A DNA stretch of 64,000 bases from Catellatospora citrea (GTDB lineage Bacteria; Actinomycetota; Actinomycetes; Mycobacteriales; Micromonosporaceae): positions 6,820,001-6,884,000 of the forward strand of contig NZ_RAPR01000001.1 of assembly GCF_003610235.1 (NCBI RefSeq). Reading direction: 5' to 3'. Of this stretch, positions 41,861-50,646 are shown piece by piece. How positions within the stretch are numbered: the first letter of the stretch is position 1; every line of letters starts with the position of its first letter. Below the pieces are notes generated by a model. That model had not been told where the DNA came from. It ran no database searches and saw nothing but the letters and a program-made list of their open reading frames with translations. The position numbers and the translations under genes are program-made.

Positions 41861-44181
41861 CCGGGGCCCGACCGTCAGCGGATCGGCTGCGGGCCGACGT
41901 GCTGCGGTTCTTGGACGAGCTGACCGTCACAGTGGCGGACGCGGAGCGCGACGGGCTGATCGCGCCTGTCGTCGCCGATCGCTCGCACTCGGCCGCGTTG
42001 CGAGCCGAGGCGGACGCCGTGCGCCGGCCGGAGCTGCGCATGTCGATCATCGCAGGGCCGAAGGCCGGCAGGACCACCCTCATCAACGCGATCGCCGGTG
42101 GCGAACCGCTGTTCGCGCGGGCGCTGGCGATGCGGACGCTGCCGACTCGGATCGAGCTCACCGACACTGCCGACGAGCCGACGTTGATACTTCCTCACCA
42201 GACCCAGGAGTTCTTCCGGGAGCTGCTGAGCAAGGTGCGCCGAGCGCTGACGGGCCGCCGCGCCGACGAGCTCGCGCGGATCTACACCCGTCTGGCGGCC
42301 GTGCTCCGGCGGCTGGCCGACGGCCGCTTCGCCGACATCCCCACCGCGGCCTGTGGCCACGACGAGGTGCAGCAGTTGCTCACCGACATCAACGACCTCG
42401 TGTGGCTGGCGGCCGTGGTCGGGCTGCCCGACGACGTCGCCGGGTCGCTGCCGCAGGCCCCGGTGCTGCGCACCCCGTACCGGCGGCGTCCCGAGCTGTC
42501 CGAGTCGACGGCGCAGGGCACGCTGGTCATCGTCGACACGCCCTGCCCCGACGAGCAGAGCATGGCACCGCGGTTGACCCACGCCGTCGTTGCTGAACTG
42601 CGCCGCAGCGATGTGGTGCTGATCGTGCTCGATTACACACGGCTCGGTGGGGAGGCCGACGCCGGGGTGCGCAAGCTCGTGGAGCCGATCCTCGACATGA
42701 TCGGTCGGGACAAGCTCTACGTCGTCGTCAACAAGATCGACCAGCGGATAGGGCAGTACAGCCTGGACGGCACGGCGCTGGCGCAGCTCGTGTCGAACCT
42801 ACTCAACCTGCCGGAGGACGGTACTGCGCGCGTGATCGAAACAACTGCCCACCGGGCGCTGGCCGCGGTGCGGGTGCTGACCACGATCGACACGGGTGTC
42901 GTCGCCGAGCAGACCGCCGACCATGCGGCCTTCCGGTCCCTGGCCGAGCTCGTGGAACCGATCGCACGCAGGCGTGCGCGGATGTTCAGTTGGTCCATCG
43001 CCGAGTGGCGCGAGGAAGCCCAGGCGATCTGGGACGAGTCGGGGCTGCCACAACTACTCGAAGGGGTGATAGAGCAGGTGCGGCACCAGGCGATGCCGAG
43101 AGTGCTCACCTCCGCCACTGCCGCGATGGAAGCCGCCCTGAACGCGGTCGGCGACGCCGCGCGACTGCGGTTGTTGGCCGTTGCCGTGGACCGAGCGAAG
43201 GTCGAGGCCGAACTCAACAGCCTTCGACGGGAGATGGTGAAACTTGAGAACCAGCGGGCCGCGGTGCCTAAGTCCGGCGACCTGATGAAGGACCTCCACC
43301 GGCACCTGCGCGGCAGGCTCGACGACTGCCAGCGCGAGGCCGATCGGCTCCTCAACCGCCTCGGCACCGACAGCGACGAGCGCGGTTTCCTGCATGGCGT
43401 GCTGTCCAGGGTCGCAAGTCCGCTGAAGGACCGCCGGCAACGTGGCGAGGGCGTGTACGTCTACGCCGCGCACGAGAAGGGCGCGGCGCAGGCCACCCTC
43501 GACGAGATCAACGCGACTGTGACTGCCGCGCTGCGGTTGCTGCTCGACAAGGCCCGCAAGGACATGATCACCACCTCGGCCGAGTGGATCCGGCGGCGCA
43601 TCGTGGAGCAAGAGGTGGCCACACGACCGATCCTGGCAACAGCGGCCGCGCGCCTAGGCGTCGCGTTCAGTCTGCGACTGCATCTGCCCACCCCGGAATT
43701 CTCCGCCGCACGTCTGGACCAGCAGAGCCGACAGCCCGAGGAGGAGAAGCACGATCGCACCCGGACCGAGGCTTACCACGTGGAGGTCCGGTTGGCCCGG
43801 TACCAGTGGAACAAGAAGGGGCTCGTGGAGCGCACCCGTGAGGTGCCCTACGTAGAGCACACCTACGTCATCTCCATCCCGCAACTGCGCGAAGAGTTCG
43901 CGGCCTCGTTCACCCGGGCGCTCGACGACCTGACCTCGGAGGTGGAGACGTATGTCAGCGACGACGTGGTCGCCTGGATCGGCGACTACTACCGGCGTTT
44001 GAACGCCTTCATGACCCAGCACCAGCACAGCCTCAAGCAGGTGCAGGCCGACTGGAGCGCAGACGATCAGCACCGGGCCCGCGTACAGGCCCGGATCACC
44101 TCGTTCGCCCAGGCCGTCGACCGCCACCACGGGCAACTCACCGCCCTCACCACATACCTGGCCAGGGGTCACGCCGCATGA
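41857..44181 (+). CDS. Dynamin-like pseudo-GTPase (tandem paralogue with altered G motifs)
   Basis: A 774-residue protein closely similar to the 39530 protein along its whole length, e.g. shared SLRREMVKLENQRAAVPKSG. Two key motifs are changed. G1 reads AGPKAGRTT, with the phosphate-binding Lys replaced by Arg. G3 reads DTPCPDEQ, with the invariant Gly replaced by Cys. G4 NKID remains. It is therefore predicted not to hydrolyse, and perhaps not to bind, GTP, and may act as a regulatory or structural partner in a hetero-oligomer. Both flanking junctions are ATGA overlaps, pointing to fixed stoichiometry with its neighbours. Confidence 0.88.
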   Translation: MTGARPSADRLRADVLRFLDELTVTVADAERDGLIAPVVADRSHSAALRAEADAVRRPELRMSIIAGPKAGRTTLINAIAGGEPLFARALAMRTLPTRIELTDTADEPTLILPHQTQEFFRELLSKVRRALTGRRADELARIYTRLAAVLRRLADGRFADIPTAACGHDEVQQLLTDINDLVWLAAVVGLPDDVAGSLPQAPVLRTPYRRRPELSESTAQGTLVIVDTPCPDEQSMAPRLTHAVVAELRRSDVVLIVLDYTRLGGEADAGVRKLVEPILDMIGRDKLYVVVNKIDQRIGQYSLDGTALAQLVSNLLNLPEDGTARVIETTAHRALAAVRVLTTIDTGVVAEQTADHAAFRSLAELVEPIARRRARMFSWSIAEWREEAQAIWDESGLPQLLEGVIEQVRHQAMPRVLTSATAAMEAALNAVGDAARLRLLAVAVDRAKVEAELNSLRREMVKLENQRAAVPKSGDLMKDLHRHLRGRLDDCQREADRLLNRLGTDSDERGFLHGVLSRVASPLKDRRQRGEGVYVYAAHEKGAAQATLDEINATVTAALRLLLDKARKDMITTSAEWIRRRIVEQEVATRPILATAAARLGVAFSLRLHLPTPEFSAARLDQQSRQPEEEKHDRTRTEAYHVEVRLARYQWNKKGLVERTREVPYVEHTYVISIPQLREEFAASFTRALDDLTSEVETYVSDDVVAWIGDYYRRLNAFMTQHQHSLKQVQADWSADDQHRARVQARITSFAQAVDRHHGQLTALTTYLARGHAA

Positions 44182-46670
44182 GCACAGGACACCCGCCCAC
44201 ACCGCAGGCGCAGTGGCAGCAGGCCCGTCAGGTGGCCGCCGCGGCGCAGTCGGTGTGCGCCGCGGCGCACACCGACGGCCCGGCCGACCGGATCCACGCC
44301 GCCGCCGTGCGGACCGGAGCCGAACAGGCCGCATGGATCGGCCACCACCTCGCCGGGCCGCCCCCGGACCGGCGGCTGGGCGCGCTGCGCCGCCTCGACG
44401 AGGTGACGGCCGCGGCCGCGCAGGTGCTGACCGGTCTCGACGCCGCAGCCGCACACCTCACCGACCGCATCGCGATCGCCGAGTCCGACCACCGCGAACT
44501 CGCCGACCTCGACGCCGCCCTCGCGGCGGCCCGCGCGCAGGTCACCACGGCGGCCGACGTCGGCCGCTGCGTGGAGGAGTACGTCGCCGGGCACGCCGCC
44601 GCCCTCCACCGCGCCGGCACGGCACACCTGGCCCGGCTCGACCGGCGATACTTCAGCCGGGCCGGTGCGGTGCAGGACCGCGTCGGCAGGATCGCCGGCT
44701 GGCTGCGCCGCGACCGGCTGCGGGTGTTCCGCGACGACGACCGGGCCATCGCCTACGCCAAGGCACATGCCGCCGACGTCGCCGCGGCCGCCGCCGACTC
44801 GGCCCGGCATGCCGACGAGCAGCTCCGCCAGGACGTCGCCGTCGTCGCCGAGGTCGCGCACGCCGAACACGTGGTGCTGGAGCAGCTCACGGCGCTCGCG
44901 CCGCGGCTCCGGCACACGGCGCCCCCGCCTTCGGCGCCACGCCCGCCGATGCTCATCCAGTCCGTGGTGGACACCACGCGCATCGCTCCGGCACTCGCCA
45001 CCGCGGCCGCCGCAACGGTGCGCCGTGCCGATACCCCGGCCGCCGACCCGGCACACGGCGTCGTCCGGCGCCTCGGCGCGGCCCACGCTCCCGGGCGCGA
45101 CCTGCCCGGGGCCTGGCGTGCTCGCGCGCTGCTGGTCGAGCGCGACGTGCTGCACCGGCACCTGGCCGACGCCTGGGAGCAGGTGCGCGCCAGGTTCATC
45201 CAGGAGAGCCGCGCCTCGGTCGACGCGACCTGGGACCATACCCTCGCGCCCTACCTGACCGCCCGGGACCGGCACCTCGACGCCTGGGCCGCGGTGCTGC
45301 GCGACGAACGCGCCGCGCTGGTCCGCGAGCTGGAACAGCTACGCGCCCGGCAGGCCGAGGCGCTGCGCTGCCGGGCGGCACTGGCCGGAGCCATGGCCGC
45401 CCCGGCGGCGGCGCGCGTCACCTCCGGCGGCCGCGTCGCGCCGCTGCTGCAGGCCGCCGCCGCGGACGCCGCCGACCTGCTGCGACGTCACCCCGGCAGC
45501 CGCGAGCTGCTCGCGGACCTGGACCGTGTCGCCACCGGCCGGGCGGAGCTGCGGGTCGCGGTCGTCGCGCCCATGAAGGCCGGCAAGTCGACCCTGATCA
45601 ACGCCATCATCGCCGAGGACGTGCTGCCCAGCCGGGACACCGCGATGACCGGCCTGCCCACCCGCGTCGTGCTCGACGGCGTCAGCGCCCCGACGCTGGC
45701 GTTCGACAACGCGCGGCTGTCCGCGCTGCGCGACGCGCAGCGGGGGCTGCGACGCCGGCTGACCGGGCCGGACGGCGACGCTCTCGCCCACGCGAACCCG
45801 CAGCTCGCCCCCGCGATCACCCGGCTGCGCGACGGCGTCGCGGTCTCCGCCGCGACCGGCGCGGCCGCGGTGCGCGCACTGGTCGCCGACATCAACGACA
45901 TGCTGCGGCTGACGATGATGCTGGGCGTCGACCCGCCGGCCGCGCTGCGCGCCCCGCTGCAGGTGCGCGTCCGGGCCCGCCGCCCGGGCGAGACCACCGT
46001 CGTGTACGTCGACACGCCCGGCCCGGACGAGGTCGGCGCCTCGGCCGTGCTGGCCGACATCGTGCGGCACCAGATCGACGCCGCCCACGTGGTCGTGGTC
46101 GTCGTCGACTACACCCGCATCGGCAGCGAAGCCGCCGCCTCGATCGCCGCCATCGTCGACGAAACCATGGACACGCTGGGCCGCGACGCCCTCTGGGCCG
46201 TCATCAACCGGGCGGACCAGCGCGCCTCCCGCGACCTCGATCCGCCCGCCACCCGGCGGCTGGTCGGCAACCTGTTGCGGATCCCGCCAGAGGACGCGGA
46301 CCGTCGCATCGTCGAGCTGTCGGCGTTGCACGGGCTCGTGGCGACCCGCTACCTGGCCGCATCCGACCCGGACGGTGAGGCCGGGCGTGCCCTGCGGGAA
46401 CTCGCGTTCCCGAGGCGCCGCGCGTCCTCCCCGGTCTCCGCCGAGGATCTGCAGACGGCGGCGCAGGATCTGCTCGCCCAATCCGGGCTGACCGAACTGC
46501 ACGAACTGGTGGTCGCCCAGCAGCAGGAGCAGGCCGGGCTGCTGGCCGCCCGCGCCGTGCTGCGCCGGTCCGCGGCGCTGCTGGGCGGGCGCGCCGAGGC
46601 CGACGTGCCCGGCCACGGTCTGGCCGGGCACCTGGCGGACCTGCGGTGGTGCCTGTCGGAAGTCCGGTAG
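44178..46670 (+). CDS. Large dynamin-family GTPase with N-terminal helical region
   Basis: An 830-residue protein with inverted layout: about 450 residues of Ala/Arg-rich, coiled-coil-prone helix come first, then the GTPase domain. G1 APMKAGKSTLINA lies at about 463-475, G3 DTPGPDE follows, and G4 is NRAD. The G-domain sequence is nearest to that of the 39530 protein (PMKAGKSTLINAI, DINDxLRLxxxxGV, VDTPGPDE, VDYTRIGSEA). After the G domain only about 150 residues remain. The start overlaps the previous stop (ATGA). It is the third consecutive dynamin gene, so a three-component assembly is likely. Confidence 0.86.
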   Translation: MSTGHPPTPQAQWQQARQVAAAAQSVCAAAHTDGPADRIHAAAVRTGAEQAAWIGHHLAGPPPDRRLGALRRLDEVTAAAAQVLTGLDAAAAHLTDRIAIAESDHRELADLDAALAAARAQVTTAADVGRCVEEYVAGHAAALHRAGTAHLARLDRRYFSRAGAVQDRVGRIAGWLRRDRLRVFRDDDRAIAYAKAHAADVAAAAADSARHADEQLRQDVAVVAEVAHAEHVVLEQLTALAPRLRHTAPPPSAPRPPMLIQSVVDTTRIAPALATAAAATVRRADTPAADPAHGVVRRLGAAHAPGRDLPGAWRARALLVERDVLHRHLADAWEQVRARFIQESRASVDATWDHTLAPYLTARDRHLDAWAAVLRDERAALVRELEQLRARQAEALRCRAALAGAMAAPAAARVTSGGRVAPLLQAAAADAADLLRRHPGSRELLADLDRVATGRAELRVAVVAPMKAGKSTLINAIIAEDVLPSRDTAMTGLPTRVVLDGVSAPTLAFDNARLSALRDAQRGLRRRLTGPDGDALAHANPQLAPAITRLRDGVAVSAATGAAAVRALVADINDMLRLTMMLGVDPPAALRAPLQVRVRARRPGETTVVYVDTPGPDEVGASAVLADIVRHQIDAAHVVVVVVDYTRIGSEAAASIAAIVDETMDTLGRDALWAVINRADQRASRDLDPPATRRLVGNLLRIPPEDADRRIVELSALHGLVATRYLAASDPDGEAGRALRELAFPRRRASSPVSAEDLQTAAQDLLAQSGLTELHELVVAQQQEQAGLLAARAVLRRSAALLGGRAEADVPGHGLAGHLADLRWCLSEVR

Positions 46671-46715
46671 CCACCCCGGCCCGCGACGACCCCTGGGAGG
46701 GACGCGATCAACCAG

Positions 46716-47624
46716 ATGAGCCCGGCGGTACGGCAGCTGTGCCTGTTCGCCGACATCGAGGGGTACAGCAGGCACCGCGCACCCGAGCAGGTCGAAGCCC
46801 AGCACCGCCTGCTGCAGGTGATGTGGTACGCCTGCAGCACCGCGGGGGTGCGCATCCACCCGAGCCACCGCCAGGACCAGGGCGACGGTCAGCTGCTGCT
46901 GCTGCAGCCGGGCGTCGACGAGGCGACCGTCATCGCAGGGCTCATCACCGGGTTGCGTGACGCGCTCTACGAGGTCAACCGCAACATCGGCTGGGGCCGG
47001 TTGCGGTTGCGCGCGGCGCTGAGCCAGGGCGCGATCCAGGTCGGCGCCACCGGCTACATCGGTGTCGCGGTCGTCGCGGCGAGCAGGTTGCTGGACTCGC
47101 CCGACCTGCGGACGGCGCTGGCCAAGTCCCGGCACACCGACCTCGCGCTGATCGTGACCGACGACCTCTACCAGGACGTCATCCGGCAGGGCCACAGCGG
47201 GCTCGACGCGGCCAGGTTCCAACGGGTCCAGGTCGCCAACCGCAAGAAGGCGTTCCGGGCCACTGGCTGGGTGCATGTGGCACCGCCGCCGGCGGAGAAC
47301 CCGAACGTGCTGCTGCCGCACATCGAGCGCGACGGCCGGCCCTGGCGCACCGGCATGCTCGGTGTCGCCGTCACCGGCGGCGCAGGGCTGCTGGTGGGCG
47401 GCGCGGTCGCCGGCTATGAGCTGGGTGCGTTCGACGGCGATCCGCTGCCTGCCGTGGCGGACCACCATGGCGCGCTCGGTCAGGACCTCTACGGATACGA
47501 CCCCGACGGGTTCGACGACGTCGACGGACTTCCCGAGGTCCCGCACCATCCGGATGCCGGCTGGGGCGACCCGGGCGGCTGGGACGACGGGCACCACGAC
47601 TCGTGGTCGGCGGACCACATCTGA
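46716..47624 (+). CDS. Class III nucleotidyl-cyclase-like domain protein with one membrane segment
   Basis: A 302-residue protein. LCLFADIEGYSRHRAPE resembles the metal-binding start of class III cyclase domains (FxDIxGFS), QDQGDGQLLLLQP the second metal/loop region, and GYIGVAVVAASRLLDSPDLR the substrate-binding helix (GxxVNxAxRL). The usual Asn of VN is Val, so catalysis is doubtful. A hydrophobic segment (about 213-235, GVAVTGGAGLLVGGAVAGYEL) precedes an acidic, Asp/His/Trp-rich tail. It is 45 bases after the last dynamin gene and probably in the same operon, where it may sense or produce a nucleotide signal. GGGAGG is 15 bases from the ATG, so the true start is uncertain. Confidence 0.7.
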   Translation: MSPAVRQLCLFADIEGYSRHRAPEQVEAQHRLLQVMWYACSTAGVRIHPSHRQDQGDGQLLLLQPGVDEATVIAGLITGLRDALYEVNRNIGWGRLRLRAALSQGAIQVGATGYIGVAVVAASRLLDSPDLRTALAKSRHTDLALIVTDDLYQDVIRQGHSGLDAARFQRVQVANRKKAFRATGWVHVAPPPAENPNVLLPHIERDGRPWRTGMLGVAVTGGAGLLVGGAVAGYELGAFDGDPLPAVADHHGALGQDLYGYDPDGFDDVDGLPEVPHHPDAGWGDPGGWDDGHHDSWSADHI

Positions 47625-47670
47625 GCAGATGCCGACGCGCCCGCCGAGTCCGTCGCCGATGGGAGGGCGG

Positions 47671-48639
47671 TCAGACCCAGCCGCGGCGGCCGGCGGCGAG
47701 GCCTGCCTGGAAGCGGCTGCGCGCGTCGAGCCGTTCCATCAGGTCGGCGGCCATGCGGCGCACCGTCCGTAGCGAGACGCCCAGCTTGCGGGCGGCCATC
47801 TCATCGGTGTGCCCCTCGGCCAGCATCGACAGCAGTTGCTTGTCCTGCGGGTTCAGCCCGTCGGCGTCGACCGGTGCGGGCTCGCCGAAGGGCATCGCCC
47901 CGGCCCAGATCTGCTCGAAGAGGGCGTAGACCGCGGCCACCATGCCGGGGCTGCGCACCTCGACGGCGCCGAGCCGGCTGTTGTGCGGGTCGAGCGGCAG
48001 CAGCGCGACCTCGCGGTCGTACACGATGGCCAGCATCGGGATGGTGGAGGCCGTCCGCAACGTGGCGCCCAGGCCGGTCAGCCAGCGCGCATGGGTCACC
48101 AGGGCCGGATCGTTGCGGTAGCTCTCCTGGTAGATCGCGCGCATGGCGACGCCGCGTGCCAGCATCGCCTGGTTCAGCGGTGTGCTGGCCGACTTCGCGT
48201 CGGGGGTCTGCGTACTGCGCGGGTTCAGGGACACGCACTCGCTGTGCACGTTGCGGCTGAGCTGTTCGATGCGGGCCCGCACCGCGTCGATGCCCTCCAG
48301 CCGCGTGGACAGCTCCCGCTGCGCCTGCCGTTCCTGTTCCAGTGCGATCGCGGCGATGGCCTCACGGGTCGCGGAGATCTGCTGCTGCCGTTCCAGCACC
48401 TCCTGCTCGGCCTGTGCGAGCAACGCGGTCAGCCCGACCGAGGGGCCGACCGCTTTCAGCGAGCCGGATTCGTCGTTGGTGAGCAGCGACAGGTCGGCGA
48501 GCTGGTCGAGTGCGTGCCGGATCTGTTTCTCGGTGGCGCCGAGCCGCTGTGCGAGCTGTTGCACGCTGGCGGTGTGATCGGCCAGCATGGCTCTGTACAC
48601 CGACTCCGTGAGATTGCCTATGCCGAGCCATGCAAGCAT
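47671..48639 (-). CDS. LuxR-type regulator with N-terminal TrmB-like winged helix
   Basis: A 322-residue regulator without a receiver domain. The N-terminus LTESVYRAMLADHTASVQQLAQRLGATEKQIRHALDQLADLSLL is a TrmB-like winged helix. A coiled coil follows (about 85-135), then a PLD-like ligand region (LGAVEVRSPGMVAAVYALFEQIW). The C-terminal HTH_LuxR is LNPQDKQLLSMLAEGHTDEMAARKLGVSLRTVRRMAADLMERLDA. The ATG at 48639 (MLAWLGIGN) was preferred because GAGGGGGG is just upstream; an ATG at 48684 is possible. This architecture is common near actinomycete secondary-metabolite genes. It converges with the cyclase-like gene. Confidence 0.88.
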   Translation of the reverse strand: MLAWLGIGNLTESVYRAMLADHTASVQQLAQRLGATEKQIRHALDQLADLSLLTNDESGSLKAVGPSVGLTALLAQAEQEVLERQQQISATREAIAAIALEQERQAQRELSTRLEGIDAVRARIEQLSRNVHSECVSLNPRSTQTPDAKSASTPLNQAMLARGVAMRAIYQESYRNDPALVTHARWLTGLGATLRTASTIPMLAIVYDREVALLPLDPHNSRLGAVEVRSPGMVAAVYALFEQIWAGAMPFGEPAPVDADGLNPQDKQLLSMLAEGHTDEMAARKLGVSLRTVRRMAADLMERLDARSRFQAGLAAGRRGWV

Positions 48640-49319
48640 CGACCGCCCCCCTCGTGGCATGGACCGAGTATCGGCAATGGTCACCGATCCGGCAACCCTG
48701 CGAGCGACGCACTGTCCAATATGCGCCAGATCGGCGGTGCAGACCGTCCACCTGTTAAGACAGGAGACGAGGCGGGATCAGGCAGGGTAGAGATATGACT
48801 GTTTCGACCGATTCCGAAAGTTGTAGCGGTCGATGGATATGGTACCTGTCATCCTGGCGTGGGTCGGTGCCTGTGGTGGTGCTGCCGACCGGGTGACCCG
48901 CCGCTCCTGAGCGGCCATTGCGTCGGTGTGCCCGGCCGCAGCGCCGTTGCCACGGCCCGGAATACGCGCTTCACCGCGGTCTGGTCGTAGCCGCGCGATG
49001 TTCTTGGACGCGAGGGCCGTCGACTGCCCACGACCCGGCGCCGCACCGCATCGCACTCCAGTTGGTACGCGCCCAGGACGACTTGCCGCGACCTGACCCC
49101 CGCCGAGTTCGTTGACCCAGCAGTTGCCCCCGGCCGCCTGCAACGACCATGTCGACACCTTGCCTGTGGCCTGGGGTATCGGACGACGGGGAGGTGGCAC
49201 CAAGACGCCATGCATTTTGGTGCCAATTGCTTTCCATTCACTTCGCTCGCGCGCTCCTACACACTTGTTTCAGCGGGGCCGAAGAGAGGCCCCGAAGACT
49301 TCGGAAACGGGGAGTAGAC
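48640..49319. other. 680 bases without a recognisable gene
   Basis: No frame here has a convincing start, ribosome site and family similarity; longer frames on the minus strand (48778-49241) look like chance open frames in GC-rich DNA. It must contain the promoter of the LuxR-type gene and of the small genes at 49320. A GGCAAC-N16-TGTCCAA element on the plus strand (48691-48719) resembles the ECF-type sites of the dynamin locus, but no plus-strand gene follows closely. The stretch 48780-48860 is AT-richer than its surroundings. Confidence 0.5.
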
Positions 49320-49475
49320 ATGAAGTGGACAGCGCGGACCCTCATTGTTGCGGCGATCGTCACGATGTTCGGAATGGCTCTTGCACAGCCGAGCGCCATG
49401 GCTGCACAGCCGAGCGCCACGGCCACTGACGCTCCTGGCGACCCGAAGACTGACGGAGGTAACGAATGGGGCTGA
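49320..49475 (+). CDS. Small secreted peptide with an internal tandem repeat
   Basis: A 51-residue protein. MKWTARTLIVAAIVTMFGMA is a signal peptide with cleavage likely at AQPSAMA-A. The mature part carries AQPSAMA-AQPSATA, encoded by a 21-base tandem duplication, and ends DGGNEWG. GGGGAGTAGAC precedes the ATG at 49320. The next gene begins one base after its stop, so the two are co-translated. A function as an extracellular signal or small modified peptide is possible; nothing in the sequence proves it. Confidence 0.65.
   Translation: MKWTARTLIVAAIVTMFGMALAQPSAMAAQPSATATDAPGDPKTDGGNEWG
49383..49424 (+). repeat. 21-bp tandem duplication in the signal-peptide gene
   Basis: Units 49383-49403 and 49404-49424 differ at three positions only and encode AQPSAMA and AQPSATA around the likely signal-peptidase site. 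Confidence 0.85.
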
Positions 49476-49476
49476 C

Positions 49477-49737
49477 ATGCATCTGGTCAGAGTGACGCTG
49501 GACAATGCCGGCTCTGCTCGCAAGCAGCTCAGCCAGGCCGTGGCAACGGATCTGATCTGGGCATACGCGGAAGAACGCGACGCCGTCGAACACGTGCGGG
49601 TACAGATCGGCACGGATGTGATGACGATAGTCCTCTTTATTCGCTCCGCCGATGAGACGGTCGCCCAAGACCAGGCGGTCGAGATCGTGACACGAGCGAT
49701 AAAGGCGCCCGCCCTAGACGGCTGGCACATCAGGTAA
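49477..49737 (+). CDS. Small hypothetical protein (86 residues)
   Basis: MHLVRVTLDNAGSARKQLSQ begins an alpha/beta protein with a central helix (AVATDLIWAYAEERDAVEHV), a strand (VMTIVLFIRSAD) and a closing helix (AVEIVTRAIKAPAL). There are no Cys, no signal and no known family. It starts one base after the stop of the secreted-peptide gene; GGAGGT lies at 49455-49460, within the end of that gene, supporting coupling. It precedes the response regulator at 49932. Confidence 0.62.
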   Translation: MHLVRVTLDNAGSARKQLSQAVATDLIWAYAEERDAVEHVRVQIGTDVMTIVLFIRSADETVAQDQAVEIVTRAIKAPALDGWHIR

Positions 49738-49931
49738 CCCTCGCAACACGAAATGAAGTCGGCGCCCGCGGGGCGTCGTCGCGATGGCTCGCGCCCACTT
49801 ATCAATCGTCAGGGAATCGAAGACTCACTACTGGGGACCAAGGCCGCCTCCGGCACGCCGGGGGCGGCTCAACAGTTCACCACGGCTGCCACCCCATGGA
49901 CTTCTCACCTATCTTCATCGAAGGGAAGACA

Positions 49932-50642
49932 GTGACCATCCGAGTACTCATCTGCGACGAACTGCCTGTCATCGGGGACGGTCTCAGAACCCTGCTCGAC
50001 GCGGTCCCGGGCATCGACGTGATCGGCACGACCGACAACGGCATGGAGGCCATCGTCCTCGTGCGGACCGCGCGGCCCGATGTCGTGGTCACCGACCTGA
50101 ACCTGCGGACGATCTCCGGCCTCGAGATGATCCGCAGGCTCGCCAAGGAGGAGACACCGCCCAACGTCGTGGTGTTCACCGAGTCCGACGCCGACAAGAC
50201 GGTGAGCGATGTACTGCACGCCGGCGTGAGCTGCCTGCTCGGCAAGGACGCCAGACCGCAGGAGCTCATCACCGCGATCCACGCGGCAGCCGCCGGGCAG
50301 ACCGTGCTCGCGCCGAGTGTCGCGCAGCGCCTGGTCACCTGGTTCCGTACGCAGCCGCACCGCCAGGAGACCGTGCACCCGGGCGCGGACGAGCTGACCA
50401 CGCGGGAGCGGGAGGTGGTCAGGATGGTGGCGCGGGGCATGTCCACCGAGGAGGTGGCCCGCGAGCTGTACATCGGCGAGGCCACGGTCCGTACCCATGT
50501 CTACCGGGTGCGCACCAAGCTCGGCGTGCGCGACCGCGCCGAGTTGGTGTCGCTGGCCTACCGGGCCGGTCTCATCCAGTCGGATGGACCGGCCTTCGGC
50601 GTCGAGCGTGTCCTGTCACCGGTGGCGGCGCGTTCGAGGTGA
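49932..50642 (+). CDS. NarL/FixJ-type response regulator
   Basis: A 236-residue two-domain regulator. The receiver has IRVLICDELPVIGDGL (acidic pair), phospho-acceptor Asp in VVVTDLNLRT, switch Thr/Ser region VVFTESDAD and Lys in LLGKDARP. The C-terminal HTH_LuxR is LTTREREVVRMVARGMSTEEVARELYIGEATVRTHVYRVRTKLGV. GTG at 49932 follows AGGGAAGACA; an ATG at 49896 in the same frame has no ribosome site. No histidine kinase gene is adjacent. It is four bases from the convergent end of the NRPS operon and is a good candidate pathway regulator. Confidence 0.92.
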   Translation: MTIRVLICDELPVIGDGLRTLLDAVPGIDVIGTTDNGMEAIVLVRTARPDVVVTDLNLRTISGLEMIRRLAKEETPPNVVVFTESDADKTVSDVLHAGVSCLLGKDARPQELITAIHAAAAGQTVLAPSVAQRLVTWFRTQPHRQETVHPGADELTTREREVVRMVARGMSTEEVARELYIGEATVRTHVYRVRTKLGVRDRAELVSLAYRAGLIQSDGPAFGVERVLSPVAARSR

Positions 50643-50646
50643 CCGG

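Noticed and set aside
48778..49241. Minus-strand frames of 130-145 codons
   Set aside because: No ribosome site, no domain and composition typical of chance frames; not called as a gene.
49320..49475. Secreted peptide as a LysW-like carrier protein because it ends NEWG
   Set aside because: It has a signal peptide and no zinc-ribbon Cys pairs; the resemblance to the EDWGE tail is superficial.
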